Origin: Caballeronia sordidicola
Lineage (GTDB): Bacteria; Pseudomonadota; Gammaproteobacteria; Burkholderiales; Burkholderiaceae
Reading direction: 5' to 3'
Length of the DNA stretch: 64,000 bases
Assembly: GCF_001544455.2 (NCBI RefSeq)
Contig: NZ_FCOC02000016.1
Span: 1-64,000, forward strand
Part shown: one piece after another, positions 9,136-17,029 of the stretch
How positions within the stretch are numbered: the stretch's first letter is position 1
How the letters are laid out: each line of letters begins with the position of its first letter
Program-made: the position numbers and the translations under genes
Notes under the pieces: generated by a model
The model's database searches: none
Told to the model about the DNA's origin: nothing
What the model saw: only the letters and a program-made list of their open reading frames with translations

Positions 9136-10188
9136 ATGTTTCAAGCCCGAGGATATGCCGTTCATAGCGCGACCACGCCGCTTGTTCCCTTCAGCTTTAC
9201 GCGCCGGGATACCGGCGCCCATGACGTTCGCATCGAAATCCTGTACAGCGGCATTTGCCATTCCGATCTTCATCAGGCGCGCGATGACTGGAGAAACGCG
9301 CTATATCCCATGGTGCCGGGCCATGAAATTGTCGGACGCGTGGTGGAGGTCGGCAGCAGCGTCCAGAAGTTCAAGGTGGGCGATTACGCAGGCGTGGGCT
9401 GCATGGTGGATTCATGCCGCCATTGTTCGGCGTGCCGCGAGAACCTCGAACAGTATTGCGAGGAAGGCGCGACCTGGACCTACAACGGGAAGGAACGCGG
9501 CAGCGATCAACTGACTTTCGGCGGCTACTCCGATCAGATCGTGGTGGAAGAGCGTTTCGTGGTGAAAGTGTCCGCGGACCTGGACTTGAAGGCGGTCGCG
9601 CCGCTATTGTGCGCGGGTATCACGACCTACTCGCCGCTGCGGCACTGGAACGTGGGCCCGGGTCAGAAAGTTGGCGTGATCGGGCTGGGCGGACTCGGAC
9701 ACATGGGCGTCAAGTTTGCGAAGGCGCTGGGCGCGCACGTGGTCATGATCACCACGTCGCGGGCTAAGGGTCAGGATGCGAGCCGCCTGGGCGCCGACGA
9801 AGTGCTGGTCTCGACCGATTCCGCCGATATGGCCGCGCACGCAGGCAGCTTCGATTTCCTGCTCAACACCATTCCGGTCGGGCACGACCTCAATCCCTAC
9901 ATGGCGCTGCTCAAGCGCGACCGGACCATGGCTCTCGTCGGCGTGTTGACGGATACGGAACCGCTCGCGGGCGTGAGCGTGATCTTTGGACGCAAGGCGG
10001 TGGCTGGATCGGCAATCGGCGGTATGGTCGAGACACAGGAGATGATGGATTTTTGCGCCGAGCATGGCATTGTCAGCGACGTTGAAATCGTACCCATACA
10101 GGCTGTGAATGAAGCCTACGAGCGCCTGCTCAAGAATGACGTGAAGTACCGCTTTGTGATCGATATGGCTTCGCTCGCCGCGGCATGA
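9136..10188 (+). CDS. Zinc-dependent NAD(P) alcohol dehydrogenase (cinnamyl-alcohol/YahK type)
   Basis: A 350-residue medium-chain dehydrogenase/reductase that would reduce aldehydes or oxidise primary alcohols. The catalytic zinc site is GICHSDLHQ near residue 39 with PGHEIVGRV near 60, and the structural zinc cysteines are in CMVDSCRHCSACRENLEQYC (about 93-112). The cofactor-binding GLGGLGHMGVKFAKALG lies near 183-200. The ATG at 9136 follows AGAGAGGA at 9121-9128; a longer frame from 9031 lacks a ribosome site. A strong terminator follows at 10220. The divergent LysR gene is the probable regulator. Confidence 0.9.
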   Translation: MFQARGYAVHSATTPLVPFSFTRRDTGAHDVRIEILYSGICHSDLHQARDDWRNALYPMVPGHEIVGRVVEVGSSVQKFKVGDYAGVGCMVDSCRHCSACRENLEQYCEEGATWTYNGKERGSDQLTFGGYSDQIVVEERFVVKVSADLDLKAVAPLLCAGITTYSPLRHWNVGPGQKVGVIGLGGLGHMGVKFAKALGAHVVMITTSRAKGQDASRLGADEVLVSTDSADMAAHAGSFDFLLNTIPVGHDLNPYMALLKRDRTMALVGVLTDTEPLAGVSVIFGRKAVAGSAIGGMVETQEMMDFCAEHGIVSDVEIVPIQAVNEAYERLLKNDVKYRFVIDMASLAAA

Positions 10189-10219
10189 GCGACCGTTAGT
10201 GAAGTGAGTCCGTCGCCCG

Positions 10220-10244
10220 GGCCACGCATTCGCGTGGCCTTTTT
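10220..10244 (+). terminator. Rho-independent terminator after the alcohol dehydrogenase
   Basis: GGCCACGC (10220-10227) pairs perfectly with GCGTGGCC (10232-10239) across a 4-base loop and is followed by TTTTT. It lies 31 bp after the alcohol dehydrogenase stop and 1 bp before the end of the converging permease gene. Confidence 0.85.
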
Positions 10245-10245
10245 C

Positions 10246-11082
10246 TTACTCGTCGCCCACCACGTGTCCTGCCCCGAAGCGCCGGTAAACCATTCGCGCC
10301 GCGTAATCCAGCAAGAAGCCAAGCGCGCCGATCACCAGGATTACAGCCGTCAGTTCGGAATAGGCAAGACGGTCGCGGGTATCGAGGATCAGATACCCAA
10401 GCCCTGCGCTGACACCAAGCATTTCCGCCGGCACGAGCACGATCCAGAGAATCCCGATCGCAAGCCGCACGCCGGTCAAAACATGCGATGCGATGCCCGG
10501 CACGTAGACGTGCCACAGCATTTCGAAACGCGTCGCGGCCAGGCTCTCGCCGAGTTGCAGCCAGCGTTTGTCGATCTGCGCAACGCCCGCAGCCGTGCTC
10601 ATCACAAGCGGCCACAACGCGGCGAACGCGAGCAGGAAGTACACGGCTTTATCGCCGACACCGAGCGACATGACCGCTATCGGCATCCATGAAAGCGGCG
10701 AGATCATGCGCAGGAATTGCAGCGTGGGAGACAACGCGGCATCGAGCCAGCGCAGCCTGCCGATCAAAAATCCGAGCGGCACGCCTATCACCAAAGCCCA
10801 TGCGAGACCCACCGCAATGCGGCGCAAGCTCGTGACAACGTGCTCGAACAAGCGATCATCGCGAATGAGCGAGGGCAGCGCGGCAATGGCGCGCGTTGGC
10901 AGGAACTGGGCGGCAAGGCTATCAGGACTTGCCACGACCGTCAGCACGAGCCACCACAAGCCCACCACCGCCACGATGCCGGCAATCCCCGGCCAGATAC
11001 GCCCGAACCACGAGCGCCGGCGTGGAGACGGTCTGGAGCCGCCCTCCACGGGCGCGGACGATGAAGAAGACACGCTAGACAA
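10246..11082 (-). CDS. ABC transporter permease, SsuC/TauC type
   Basis: A 278-residue inner-membrane permease of the nitrate/sulfonate/taurine importer family. About six membrane helices are visible, starting with IWPGIAGIVAVVGLWWLVLTVV, plus the cytoplasmic EAA-type loop (ESLAATRFEMLWHVYVPGIASHVLTGVRLAIG). The start is TTG at 11082, backed by GGAGAG just upstream; it overlaps the end of the substrate-binding-protein gene by 8 bp. It is the last gene of a five-gene operon (AhpD-like, acyl-CoA-dehydrogenase-like, ATPase, binding protein, permease). The likely cargo is an organosulfur compound, inferred from family and neighbours. Confidence 0.9.
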   Translation of the reverse strand: MSSVSSSSSAPVEGGSRPSPRRRSWFGRIWPGIAGIVAVVGLWWLVLTVVASPDSLAAQFLPTRAIAALPSLIRDDRLFEHVVTSLRRIAVGLAWALVIGVPLGFLIGRLRWLDAALSPTLQFLRMISPLSWMPIAVMSLGVGDKAVYFLLAFAALWPLVMSTAAGVAQIDKRWLQLGESLAATRFEMLWHVYVPGIASHVLTGVRLAIGILWIVLVPAEMLGVSAGLGYLILDTRDRLAYSELTAVILVIGALGFLLDYAARMVYRRFGAGHVVGDE

Positions 11083-12265
11083 CGATACTCTCCGAACGCG
11101 CGAAGCCTTCGGGCAAACCGAAGGTCTTCATGCCACCAACCGCTGCAATGCTGTTCTTCACAAAACGGTCGTCGACCAGATCACGCGCCACGAATGCCGG
11201 GTCGAGCTTCGCGAGGAACTGCGCGTTGCCTTCCACCTGCGTGGTCTTCATCCGCTTCACCAGTTCCTCGGTATAGCTCGGAAACGGATAGGGCTGAAAA
11301 TCGATGCGCTTTTCGTGCCAGTCCGCATGAACAATGGCGCGATCGGCGAGATAACGGCCCGCCTCGTCCGGCGAGGGTGCGAGCACGCGCGTGAGCACTT
11401 GCGGCGTATGCGGCGTGTAGTGGTTCTTGCCTTCCTTCGACAGAACCTGCGCCGCTTCGGCGGGATGTTCGCGTGTCCAGACCTGCGCTTTCACGATTGC
11501 ATCGACGACCTTTTGCGACCATGCCGCGCGCCCGCTCAGGTCCTGCTCGTGCATGAACACGACACAGCACGCATGGCTTTTCCAGACGTCGCCGGTAAAG
11601 CGCAGCACCTTGCCGATCTTCAGCCCCTCAGCCGCCGCATTGAACGGCTCCGCAACGATAAACCCCGCGATCTGCCCCGACGCCAGCGCCGGTGGCATGT
11701 CGGAGGGCGACATCACGATCAGGTTCACCTCGTTGGGCTTGAGGGCATCGGTTTTCTTGAGCACGGGCACGAGCCCTTGCGAGCGCAGCATGTCCTGCAA
11801 GACGAGGTTATGGATCGAATACCAGAACGGCACGGCAACGGTCTTGCCGCCAAGATCGCCGAGCTTGGCGATGGACGGCGCGACCGTCAGCCCCGATCCG
11901 TTGACGTGATTCCACGCGACCACCTTGGCCGGCGCCTGACTGCCGTAGCGGGCCCAGACGGTCATGGGCGAGAGCAGATGGACTACGTTGACCTGGCCTG
12001 AAAGGAACGCTTCGACCAGTTGCGCCCAGCTACGCAGGAGCGTCGGTTTTTCGGCTGCGATGCCGGCTGCATCGAAATAGCCGTTGTTATGCGCGACGAG
12101 CAGCGGCGTGGCGTCGGTGATCGGCAGATAGCCTATGCGCACGGGCGCGTTTGGATCGCTCGCGGCGCGCGCGTTCAACGAACTCAGCAACGGCGCCGCG
12201 CCCGCGACGGTGAACATGGATGCGAGTTTCAGCCACTCGCGGCGGGACATTGGGAGCTGGCACAT
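11075..12265 (-). CDS. ABC transporter substrate-binding protein, sulfonate/nitrate type, Tat-exported
   Basis: A 396-residue periplasmic binding protein. The N-terminus carries a twin-arginine-like signal (MSRREWLKLA with a hydrophobic stretch to about 35), unusual for a simple binding protein but frequent in this family. The mature part begins with VRIGYLPITDATPLLVAHNNGYFDAAGI, the NMT1/SsuA-like signature. The start at 12265 has AGGATCACC before it; the internal ATG at 12250 does not. It works with the permease at 10246 and the ATPase at 12320. Confidence 0.9.
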   Translation of the reverse strand: MCQLPMSRREWLKLASMFTVAGAAPLLSSLNARAASDPNAPVRIGYLPITDATPLLVAHNNGYFDAAGIAAEKPTLLRSWAQLVEAFLSGQVNVVHLLSPMTVWARYGSQAPAKVVAWNHVNGSGLTVAPSIAKLGDLGGKTVAVPFWYSIHNLVLQDMLRSQGLVPVLKKTDALKPNEVNLIVMSPSDMPPALASGQIAGFIVAEPFNAAAEGLKIGKVLRFTGDVWKSHACCVVFMHEQDLSGRAAWSQKVVDAIVKAQVWTREHPAEAAQVLSKEGKNHYTPHTPQVLTRVLAPSPDEAGRYLADRAIVHADWHEKRIDFQPYPFPSYTEELVKRMKTTQVEGNAQFLAKLDPAFVARDLVDDRFVKNSIAAVGGMKTFGLPEGFARSESIVV

Positions 12266-12319
12266 GGTGATCCTGCGTTTCCTGCATCGATTGAAAGTTA
12301 AGTCGGGTGCCGGCCTTTT

Positions 12320-13096
12320 TTATGCTGCGTTTTTGCCGCGCGCCATGGAATCCTGCAGCGCCTGGAGAATCTCGATGCGCAACGCGCCCAGCGCCTGGAC
12401 CTCGGCCGCACGCGGCGCGCTCACCGTGACGCGCCATTGCGCGATCAGCGAACCTTGCGCGCCGAGCAGCACGATGCGATCGGAGACCAGCAACGCTTCA
12501 TCTATGTCATGCGTCACCAGCACCGTGCCCGCGTGCGTGTCCTGCACGACCTTGAGCAGCAGACGTTGCATGTCGGCGCGCGTGATTTCATCGAGCGCGC
12601 CGAAGGGTTCGTCGAGCAGCAGCGCGCGCGGCTGACGCGTGAGACAGCGGGCGAGGGCGGTACGCTGCGCCATGCCACCGGATAACTGGCGCGGCATGTA
12701 GGTTCGAGCGTGGGCAAGGCCGACTTCATCGAGCGCGGCGGTCACCCGGTCGCGCCGTTCGCCACGTGTAAGCGACGGTTGCCGCGAGAAGCCAAGTCCG
12801 AATCCCACATTGCGTTCCACCGATAACCACGGCAGCAGGCAAGGGTCCTGAAACGCAAGGGCGACGTCGGGGCGTGGGCCATCGAGCGGCGCGCCATCCA
12901 CGAGGACATGTCCCGATGTCGGCTTGAGCAATCCCGCGATAATGCGCAGCAAGGTCGACTTACCGGAACCGCTTGGCCCGAGGACGGAAACCAGTTCGCC
13001 GGGTTGAACGCTCAGGTCCACGCCGCGCAATACGGAGCGTCCGGCATAACTCAGGCTCAAGCCTCGCGCTTCGATAAGCGGCTGCTGCGTGCTCAT
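12320..13096 (-). CDS. ABC transporter ATP-binding protein, SsuB/TauB type
   Basis: A 258-residue ATPase that powers the adjacent importer from the cytoplasmic face. Walker A GPSGSGKST is near residue 40, the Q-loop is in ALAFQDPCLLPW, the signature LSGGMAQRTALARCL is near 140, Walker B is LLLDEPFGALD and the switch His is in VTHDIDEALL. It starts in an ATGA overlap with the acyl-CoA-dehydrogenase-like gene upstream, so translation is coupled. Confidence 0.93.
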   Translation of the reverse strand: MSTQQPLIEARGLSLSYAGRSVLRGVDLSVQPGELVSVLGPSGSGKSTLLRIIAGLLKPTSGHVLVDGAPLDGPRPDVALAFQDPCLLPWLSVERNVGFGLGFSRQPSLTRGERRDRVTAALDEVGLAHARTYMPRQLSGGMAQRTALARCLTRQPRALLLDEPFGALDEITRADMQRLLLKVVQDTHAGTVLVTHDIDEALLVSDRIVLLGAQGSLIAQWRVTVSAPRAAEVQALGALRIEILQALQDSMARGKNAA

Positions 13097-14193
13097 GCGG
13101 AGTGTGCCTTTGCATGCAGCGCGAGCTGGTTTTTCAGTTGCACGAGACTCGGCGTGACGATGGGCACGAACGCCGCTTCGCGCATGCGGCGTGCCGTGCC
13201 GCCTTGTCCGCGCAAGTAACCACGACCGCCGGTGACCTGGACTTCGAGCCCGACAGCCGCTTCCACGATCGCTGCCAGTGCAATCCGGATCTCGAACAGC
13301 GCAGCAGGTGCTGCAATAAAAATGCCTTTGAGCACGCCGTCTTTCAAACGATGCGTAAGGTCTTCAAGTTCGTTCGCAAGATGTTCTGCTTCGCCGGCCA
13401 CAGCGGCGCGCGATCCCGGACCCGCCTCGCCGACGGCCGCAAGGCAGCGCCGTGCAAGGCCCACCGACATGCCGCACTGAAGGCCGAGAAAGCCCGGGCG
13501 CACGCGAGCGAGCCACGCGGGGGCATCGGCGGTGATGCGGAATGATTGGTCGAGCACGGTGCCTTCCACGCGCAGCGCCGCGGTATTGCTCGAACGCAGC
13601 GCGACCAGGTCAAGGTCTTCACTGCGCGTCACGCCTTTGGCGTCGTGCGGTATCGCGAAGATGGAGGGCGGCACGCCGCTTTCCTGCGATGCATGATCGA
13701 ACGCGGCGGCGGCCACAAAACCTTGCGGACGCAAGTTGGTAATCCACGGCAAACTGCCGTCGAGCGTCCATTGGTCGCCATTGAGCGAGCGCGCTTTCAT
13801 CTGCAACGGTTCGATGTTCGACAGGTATTTCATCGCATTCGAAAGACCCGTTGCGCCCGCGAGTTCGCCACTTAACAACGTGTCCAGCCAGCGCGTGCGC
13901 AAGCTCTCGTTCGAGCTTTGCAGCACATATTCGATAAACGTCCGCTGTCCCCAGAACACGAACGCGGCCGCGAGAGATTGCTCGGCGACATGCGCCACGG
14001 CTTCAATGGCATCCGCGATGGTCGCGCCCGAGCCGCCGAAATGAGCCGGCACGCCGATACGAAACACGCCTGCGCGGCCGAGCCGAGGCAGGATCTCTGA
14101 CGCAAGTGCCTGCGTTGTATCGATAGCTTCGGCATTCGTGGCGAGCCACGCGTCGAGTTCGGACGTATCCGGCTGCAGCCCTTGGGATGTCAT
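13093..14193 (-). CDS. Acyl-CoA-dehydrogenase-fold flavoenzyme in the sulfonate-type operon
   Basis: A 366-residue protein of the acyl-CoA dehydrogenase superfamily. The N-terminal helical domain has VFRIGVPAHFGGSGATIADAIEA near residue 50, a middle beta domain follows, and the C-terminal helical domain contains VEAAVGLEVQVTGGRGYLRG. Such enzymes beside sulfonate-type importers are usually reduced-flavin monooxygenases of organosulfur compounds rather than true fatty-acid dehydrogenases. The start at 14193 gives an ATGA overlap with the upstream AhpD-like gene; the stop overlaps the ATPase start. The substrate is not determinable. Confidence 0.8.
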   Translation of the reverse strand: MTSQGLQPDTSELDAWLATNAEAIDTTQALASEILPRLGRAGVFRIGVPAHFGGSGATIADAIEAVAHVAEQSLAAAFVFWGQRTFIEYVLQSSNESLRTRWLDTLLSGELAGATGLSNAMKYLSNIEPLQMKARSLNGDQWTLDGSLPWITNLRPQGFVAAAAFDHASQESGVPPSIFAIPHDAKGVTRSEDLDLVALRSSNTAALRVEGTVLDQSFRITADAPAWLARVRPGFLGLQCGMSVGLARRCLAAVGEAGPGSRAAVAGEAEHLANELEDLTHRLKDGVLKGIFIAAPAALFEIRIALAAIVEAAVGLEVQVTGGRGYLRGQGGTARRMREAAFVPIVTPSLVQLKNQLALHAKAHSA

Positions 14194-14762
14194 GCAGCGT
14201 TCGCCTTGGCTTGAGGTTCCCATTTGTACGCCGCGAGTTCCGGGTTGAGTTCGTTTTGCGCCAGGTTGTTGGCGAAGTTGCATAGCGTGGCGAGGCTCAC
14301 GCCGAGCACGACTTCGAGTGTGTTGGCATCGGTGAAGCCGGCCGCGCGGAACGTGCTCAATTCGTTATCCGATACCGAGCCACGTGCCGCGATGACGGCG
14401 CGCGTGAAGACCGCGACAGCATTGAGACGTGCGTCGCTGACAGGCGTCTGATCGCGGATCGAATCGACGACCGGCGCGTCCAATTGTGCCTTCTTCAGTG
14501 CGACCGCCGTGTGTCCGGCGACGCAAAAACCGCAGCCGTGAACGGCGGCGGCGGTGATCTGCACGGTCTCGCGTTCGGCGAGTGTCAAGCCGCTGCGTCC
14601 GTTGATGCCCGCGACGGTCAGATAGGTTTCGAGCGCGACGGGCGCGTTCGCGAGCGACGCCACGAGATTGGGCAAAAAGCCGTTGTTCGCCAACGCCTTC
14701 TCGAGAAAAGGGCGGCTGGCTTCGGGCGCGCTTTCAATGGTTTGCAACGGCAGACGGCTCAT
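14190..14762 (-). CDS. AhpD-like carboxymuconolactone decarboxylase-family peroxidase
   Basis: A 190-residue alpha-helical protein with the thiol motif HGCGFCVAGHT (C77, C80, H84), as in AhpD-type alkylhydroperoxidases that reduce peroxides through a CxxC pair. The ATG at 14762 is preceded by AAGGAAC; a much longer frame running upstream to 15371 crosses the AraC gene and is not credible. It is the first gene of the five-gene operon ending with the permease at 10246. It may protect against peroxide made by the flavoenzyme next to it. Confidence 0.88.
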   Translation of the reverse strand: MSRLPLQTIESAPEASRPFLEKALANNGFLPNLVASLANAPVALETYLTVAGINGRSGLTLAERETVQITAAAVHGCGFCVAGHTAVALKKAQLDAPVVDSIRDQTPVSDARLNAVAVFTRAVIAARGSVSDNELSTFRAAGFTDANTLEVVLGVSLATLCNFANNLAQNELNPELAAYKWEPQAKANAA

Positions 14763-14854
14763 GACGGTTCCTTGTAGTCGAGCCTGCATTGTCCGCGATG
14801 AGCCGTGCTCCCGGCAATGCGCGTGCGTCTGCGATTCATGCGCGTTTGTCTTTT

Positions 14855-15814
14855 TTAGTGGACCGCGTCCATTGGCTCTTGCGCCCGGTTTCGCCTGTAA
14901 GCGCCCGGCTGCTCGCCGGTCACACGCTTGAACGCTTGCGCGAACGCCGATTCGGACTGGTAGCCCACGAGTCCCGCGGCGTCGGGCGTCGGCGTGCCGC
15001 TTCGAAGCATTGTAGCGGCTACCTTCATACGAACCAGCGTGACGAATTGCGCGGGTGGCTGGCCGCATGCTTCCACGAACTGCTTGCAGAACCGCGCGCG
15101 GGACATGTGAACGAACTCGGCCATTGAATCGGTGGTCCACCGCTTCGCGGGGGTATCGATGATCGCCGTGATCAGCGGCGCGAACTCCGCCCGCCTCATG
15201 AGCGACCAGAGGCCGGGCGCGATGTCTTCGCGTGCGGCGACCGAGCGCAGCGCATAGAAGAACAGCAGCTCGGTCAGACGCGTGATCAACGCCGACGGCA
15301 TATCCGGATGACGATGCGCTTCCGCACGAATCAGGTCGAACACGGCGCGTGGACCGTCGAGCGCCGCGCAATCGCGACGGGCGACGATGTGGTCGGGAAT
15401 CAGGCCCAGCAGCTGGTCGTCGAGGCCGGAGCGGAATTCGAAGAAGCCGCAGGCAAGGCCGAGGTTTGGCTCCTGCGATTCCTGATCGGATTGCAAAGGC
15501 TGCATGGCGCCGGCACGCGCGCTTTCCTGACCGGCTGGCGGCGCTGCAGGTGAAGGCGAAAGACAGTGCGGCATGTCGTGCAGGAGAAACACGGCGTCAC
15601 CTTGCGTCAGATGCACGCTCGATGCGCTGCGCCCGGATCTGGCCGGCAGGTGCAGCCAGCATTCGCCATGCAGTACGACATGAAAGCTGGCTTGTTGGTG
15701 ACCCGCGGTCGATGCCTGCCACGCCCCGCAATACTGGCCGACGTGAAACAGCGTGCTTTTCAGTTCGAGACCGGCGAGTAGCCAGTCGGCAATTCTTTCG
15801 GCGTTGGGTGACAT
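14855..15814 (-). CDS. AraC-family transcriptional regulator with cupin sensor
   Basis: A 319-residue regulator. The N-terminal half (about 1-190) is a cupin-like ligand domain (FHVVLHGECWLHL, GDAVFLLHDMPHCLSPSP). Two helix-turn-helix motifs form the C-terminus, about 205-310 (MAEFVHMSRARFCKQFVEACGQPP and AAGLVGYQSESAFAQAFKRVTGEQPGAYRR). It lies 92 bp upstream of the AhpD-ABC operon on the same strand and is its most probable regulator. It could instead act on the ten-gene operon that ends 115 bp upstream. Confidence 0.9.
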   Translation of the reverse strand: MSPNAERIADWLLAGLELKSTLFHVGQYCGAWQASTAGHQQASFHVVLHGECWLHLPARSGRSASSVHLTQGDAVFLLHDMPHCLSPSPAAPPAGQESARAGAMQPLQSDQESQEPNLGLACGFFEFRSGLDDQLLGLIPDHIVARRDCAALDGPRAVFDLIRAEAHRHPDMPSALITRLTELLFFYALRSVAAREDIAPGLWSLMRRAEFAPLITAIIDTPAKRWTTDSMAEFVHMSRARFCKQFVEACGQPPAQFVTLVRMKVAATMLRSGTPTPDAAGLVGYQSESAFAQAFKRVTGEQPGAYRRNRAQEPMDAVH

Positions 15815-15929
15815 GGCAGGAGTCGGAAAGGGTCAGCGAGCGAGATCCATACCTACCTGTCATGCCGTGTTTATGCAAAGAACTTGTCGTTGGATGCTTA
15901 TGCGGTTTTGCGAATTTACTTCACGTTCT

Positions 15930-16508
15930 TCAACCCACTGGTTCGCCCAGATTGAGCATCAACCGGTTGGCCCACGCAAAAATGGCGATGGAATGAACCA
16001 GGTCGAGAATCTCGTCATCGCTGAGTCCAACGTCGCGCAAGGCTTTCAATTGAGCGGGTTCGACATGGCCCGGCGTAAGCGTCAGATCAATCGAAGCCCG
16101 CACGATCGCCTTCTCGCGCGGCGTGGTTCCTGCGGTAACCGGATCATTGAATACCTGTTCGATCACGTCGTCGCGCCTGGCCAACTGCTCGAAACGCTGC
16201 GCATGCACCGACGCGCAATACACGCAGCCGTTGATCCGCGATACCACGGTCGACGCCAGCTCGCGTTCCGCGCGCGGCAGGCCGCCCGGCGCATACATGA
16301 TCGCGTTGAACGCAGCCGAACGCTGCCTCAGGATCTCCGGCTGATGCACGAGGAACAGGTAGTAATCGGACTCCTTCGCCTTTGGATGGCTTTCTTCGAG
16401 CACGGCGACTTGTTCGGGCGAAGCATCGGCGAGTTGCACTACGTCAAGCCAGGCGTCCCAGCCGAGCACGCGGTTCGTGAATCCATGCGCTTCAATCAGA
16501 CGGCTCAT
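15930..16508 (-). CDS. Alkylhydroperoxidase-domain protein, Avi_7169-like
   Basis: A 192-residue peroxidase-related protein with the complete redox motif GCVYCASVHAQRF (C95, C98, H102). In family terms it resembles the Avi_7169-type alkylhydroperoxidases, which occur as a pair with the Avi_7170-type protein in ABC-importer operons. The gene starts in an ATGA overlap with its partner at 16505-17029. It is the last member of the ten-gene operon. Its probable job is removing peroxide or peroxidised substrate produced by the operon's flavin enzyme; this is inference. Confidence 0.85.
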   Translation of the reverse strand: MSRLIEAHGFTNRVLGWDAWLDVVQLADASPEQVAVLEESHPKAKESDYYLFLVHQPEILRQRSAAFNAIMYAPGGLPRAERELASTVVSRINGCVYCASVHAQRFEQLARRDDVIEQVFNDPVTAGTTPREKAIVRASIDLTLTPGHVEPAQLKALRDVGLSDDEILDLVHSIAIFAWANRLMLNLGEPVG

Positions 16509-17029
16509 GCTGCCTCCGTTGCATTCAATGCCTGCAGCGCGCGAAGTCCGGCGGCAAGGCGGATCTGATAGGAAAGAAACGCGATCAATTGCGCCAGGGC
16601 GACCACGGCAGGCGTTGGAATGCCGGCGGCGGGCAGACGTTCGAGCGCGGCTTTATCGCCATTGATGGGCGATTCGATCAGCGTGCGCGTGAAGACCAGC
16701 ATTGCGTGCAGGCGCGGCTCCTGTGTGCCGATGGAACCCTGAGCGATCTGATTGATCACAGCGCGATCCACGTCAATGGACGCAAGCCGTTCCGCGTAGT
16801 GCGTGGCAAGCGCCGGAGCGTTCGACAACGTGCATGCGTACAGCGCAACCAGCAACCGGTCGCCAAGCGATAAATCCGGCAGCGCCGGGTCGAACAGCGC
16901 GTCATAGCTGCGCTGCGTCGCGTCGGCGACCTTTTCGCGCTGATGCCTTGTGGCATGAGTCACCGAGCCGGGCGTAAGACCCGCGATGCGGTCGACAATA
17001 TCTGTAGCGGGATCGTAAGTGTCTGTCAT
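16505..17029 (-). CDS. CMD-domain protein, Avi_7170-like, without the CxxC pair
   Basis: A 174-residue helical protein of the carboxymuconolactone decarboxylase fold. Where relatives have CxxCxxxH it reads ACTLSNAPALATHY, so only one cysteine remains and thiol peroxidase chemistry is not expected. The start at 17029 overlaps the thioesterase stop (ATGA), and its stop overlaps the start of the active partner, so the two are made in step and may form a hetero-oligomer. The longer frame to 17095 runs inside the thioesterase gene and was not used. Confidence 0.82.
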   Translation of the reverse strand: MTDTYDPATDIVDRIAGLTPGSVTHATRHQREKVADATQRSYDALFDPALPDLSLGDRLLVALYACTLSNAPALATHYAERLASIDVDRAVINQIAQGSIGTQEPRLHAMLVFTRTLIESPINGDKAALERLPAAGIPTPAVVALAQLIAFLSYQIRLAAGLRALQALNATEAA

